The translations under genes and the position numbers were made by a program. From Pegea sp. RAD2-039 (lineage: Eukaryota; Chordata; Thaliacea; Salpida; Salpidae), in the NCBI GenBank assembly GCA_034620365.1, contig JAQGEQ010000363.1, positions 1,364,001 through 1,428,000 of the forward strand: DNA of 64,000 nt. The letters run 5' to 3'. Shown piece by piece: positions 62,420-64,000 of this stretch. The notes beneath the pieces are model-generated. The model saw nothing but the letters and a program-made list of their open reading frames with translations. It was not told the origin of the DNA and searched no databases. Numbering within the stretch: position 1 is the first letter of the stretch; each line of letters begins with the position of its first letter.

Positions 62420-63981
62420 ATGGAAAATTTTAATAATAATTTCACTTCGCCTACAAGCAACCCTGACGAAGGTAGCAACTTTTGACTTTTTTAGATTCGA
62501 ATGAGAATTAATAGCAGTTTATCAACGAAATCTCTAGTACTGCTAAGTTTTCGCTTTTTTAGTTTACATTTTTGCTTGGTAATAACTATAAAAAATGTAA
62601 ACCGAAAATTTAAAACATTTCTAGACTTGAATGAGCAACTAACTAACTTTAAATTAAAGTGATAATTCTTCAGTTTTAAACTGATAGAAGTTTATATTAT
62701 ACCAATCAATAACAACTTTCCCCAAACTTGTTTTTGTATTTTTTCAAAAATTTTCAAAACAAAATTGTTGGTGTGACGTCAACAAAACTTTTAACGATTT
62801 CAGTGCTTTTAGTGATTATAAAAACAATCTTATCAAAAAAAATTTGATTAATCTCAGATGTTACTTTGGAGCAAAAATTAACTGGATTGCCGCGACGACT
62901 CTTCCAACGGGAAAGCGACCAGAATTTAGATCTTCAAAACCGGAAAGCTCGATCAATTTCTTCAAGTGGTGCAGCGGTGGATCAATCGTTCAAGGGCGTT
63001 CCCTCCATGTCGTTCGAGGGCGTTCCCACTACGTCGTTCGAGGACGCTAACTCCATGCCTATGACTTTCTTCAATCAATCGTCATCTGAAACGCAATCTG
63101 GTAACCAATCAAATCACTTTAAATCATCACCAACTAATTTCTTTGTTAATTAGCCCTCGGCCGAGAAGTAAAAGATACGTTGTGGGAAAGTATGGAAGGT
63201 TCGAGCTGTAGCAAGAAAAATGGAGATCTTGCTCGTATGACGAGACCACCACCAGGTTTGGCATTTTCAACATACTCTCCATGGAATACAAGAGATCAAT
63301 CGGATCAGTGGGAAACAGCTAGTATGATATCATGTTGTGCTATAGATGAGTTTCTCATGATATTTATTAGATCATTGGGAAACTGGTAGCATTACCAGTA
63401 GTCTTACGTCTCCTGATGTCCAGAACTCGAGAGCAAGGCATCGAAAACAGTTGAGGATGGGAGAATATCACGTAAAATTTTTCCAAATTTAAGAAATTTT
63501 CACAAAATGGTGAATATTTGATTTTAGATAAACAATTTGGAGGAACAATTCCGTAACACTCAAATTACTAACCAACCATCAACTTCTAACAATTTAATTC
63601 CCATTAATTTGTTCAATGAATTAAGCAAAATGCCATCACCAACTCAATTTTATGAAATTGACAACATCAATCTGCGACCATCTATTACAAATTCGCAGTT
63701 ACAAGCAACAGACTTCTCACCTGGTTCCTCGCTGACATCTCAGGCAAATCCCAGTACTAATTCTCTTTACTGGATTGGTGAGTTGCCTGTGAGCAATTTG
63801 AAAGCACATTCTTCGTTCTCTTCGAAGATATTTGTTGGTGGTATACCTTGGGATATCACTGATGGTGAGAGTAAAATGACTTTTAGCAATTCGACAGTTC
63901 AATTTCGCGCAGAATCACTGACAACCACTTTTTCTCAATTTGGTTTAAAATTGGTGGATCGACCAAGTCAATCGACGAAAG
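62420..63981 (+). CDS. second CPEB1-type gene (gene B), cut by window end
   Basis: Six exons are visible: join(62420..62471,62858..63100,63154..63321,63371..63471,63528..63864,63913..63981), with the last donor (AAAG/GTGATC) leading out of the window. The 323 or so visible residues start MENFNNNF and contain a long Ser/Asn/Pro-rich region. They then enter a CPEB1-type RRM1: LYWIGELP, SSKIFVGGIPWDITD and, after a 48-base intron, LTTTFSQFG. The PWDIT signature groups it with CPEB1/Orb rather than CPEB2-4. RRM2 and the zinc domain must lie beyond 64000. Its RRM1 resembles gene A, and both genes are on the same strand, so a tandem duplication is likely, with very different N-terminal regions. Exon 2 has a 24-base unit repeated three times. 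Confidence 0.85.
62986..63057 (+). repeat. 24-bp in-frame triple repeat in CPEB gene B
   Basis: Three adjacent 24-base units (62986, 63010, 63034) encode SFKGVPSM, SFEGVPTT and SFEDANSM. The first two are nearly identical in DNA and the third has diverged. They lie in the unstructured N-terminal region. Confidence 0.85.
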
Positions 63982-64000
63982 GTGATCCGTAGATGATTTG

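Overview
The window is nuclear DNA from an invertebrate animal. It is strongly A+T-rich by eye, with spliced genes whose introns are mostly about 45-60 bases (GT-AG). The genes are metazoan families: DRAM, NAXE, RTRAF, DPF, nephrin-type IgSF, FAM161, BMPER/crossveinless-2 and CPEB1. I cannot name the species or phylum from sequence alone; short introns, SINEs, LINE remnants and 1-5 kb intergenic gaps fit a moderately compact invertebrate genome. I built exon models by hand from splice sites, reading phase and family similarity. Every complete model closes in frame from its start (or the window edge) to its stop.

Left part (1-21.2 kb): the 3' end of a DRAM-family gene (+); a GPI-anchored CAP/SCP protein (-) whose upstream region exists as a second, geneless, diverged copy near 8.4-9.0 kb; a tRNA-Val-like SINE between the two copies; NAXE and RTRAF in a tight same-strand pair (+); a 14-exon secreted astacin protease with two antistasin modules in front and four ShKT modules behind (-); and a 9-exon secreted protein I cannot assign to a family, with two arginine-rich blocks, an acidic hinge and one EF-hand (-). 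Three of these loci are secreted or surface products on the minus strand.

Middle part (21.2-43.8 kb): eroded non-LTR retrotransposon pieces (22.8-24.6 kb), a DPF/BAF45 double-PHD gene (-), a 4.9 kb gene-poor gap with a tRNA-Ser-like SINE, and a 27-exon nephrin/sticks-and-stones-type adhesion receptor (-).

Right part (43.8-64 kb): a FAM161 ciliary gene (+), a weak single-exon ORF, then a more G+C-rich block holding a complete BMPER/crossveinless-2 gene (+) and two same-strand CPEB1-type genes (the second cut by the window end). This block is full of the palindrome TGACGTCA: I counted 28 copies in the window, 19 of them between 49.3 and 58.1 kb, where composition predicts about one or fewer in the whole window. 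Several X-box-like words (GTTGCYATGACAAC) lie in the same block.

How the genes relate: BMPER tunes extracellular BMP. The two CPEB genes act on cytoplasmic mRNA polyadenylation and translation. NAXE repairs damaged NAD(P)H, RTRAF acts in tRNA-ligase and RNA complexes, and DPF is a chromatin reader of BAF complexes. Apart from the NAXE-RTRAF and CPEB-CPEB pairs I see no functional cluster.
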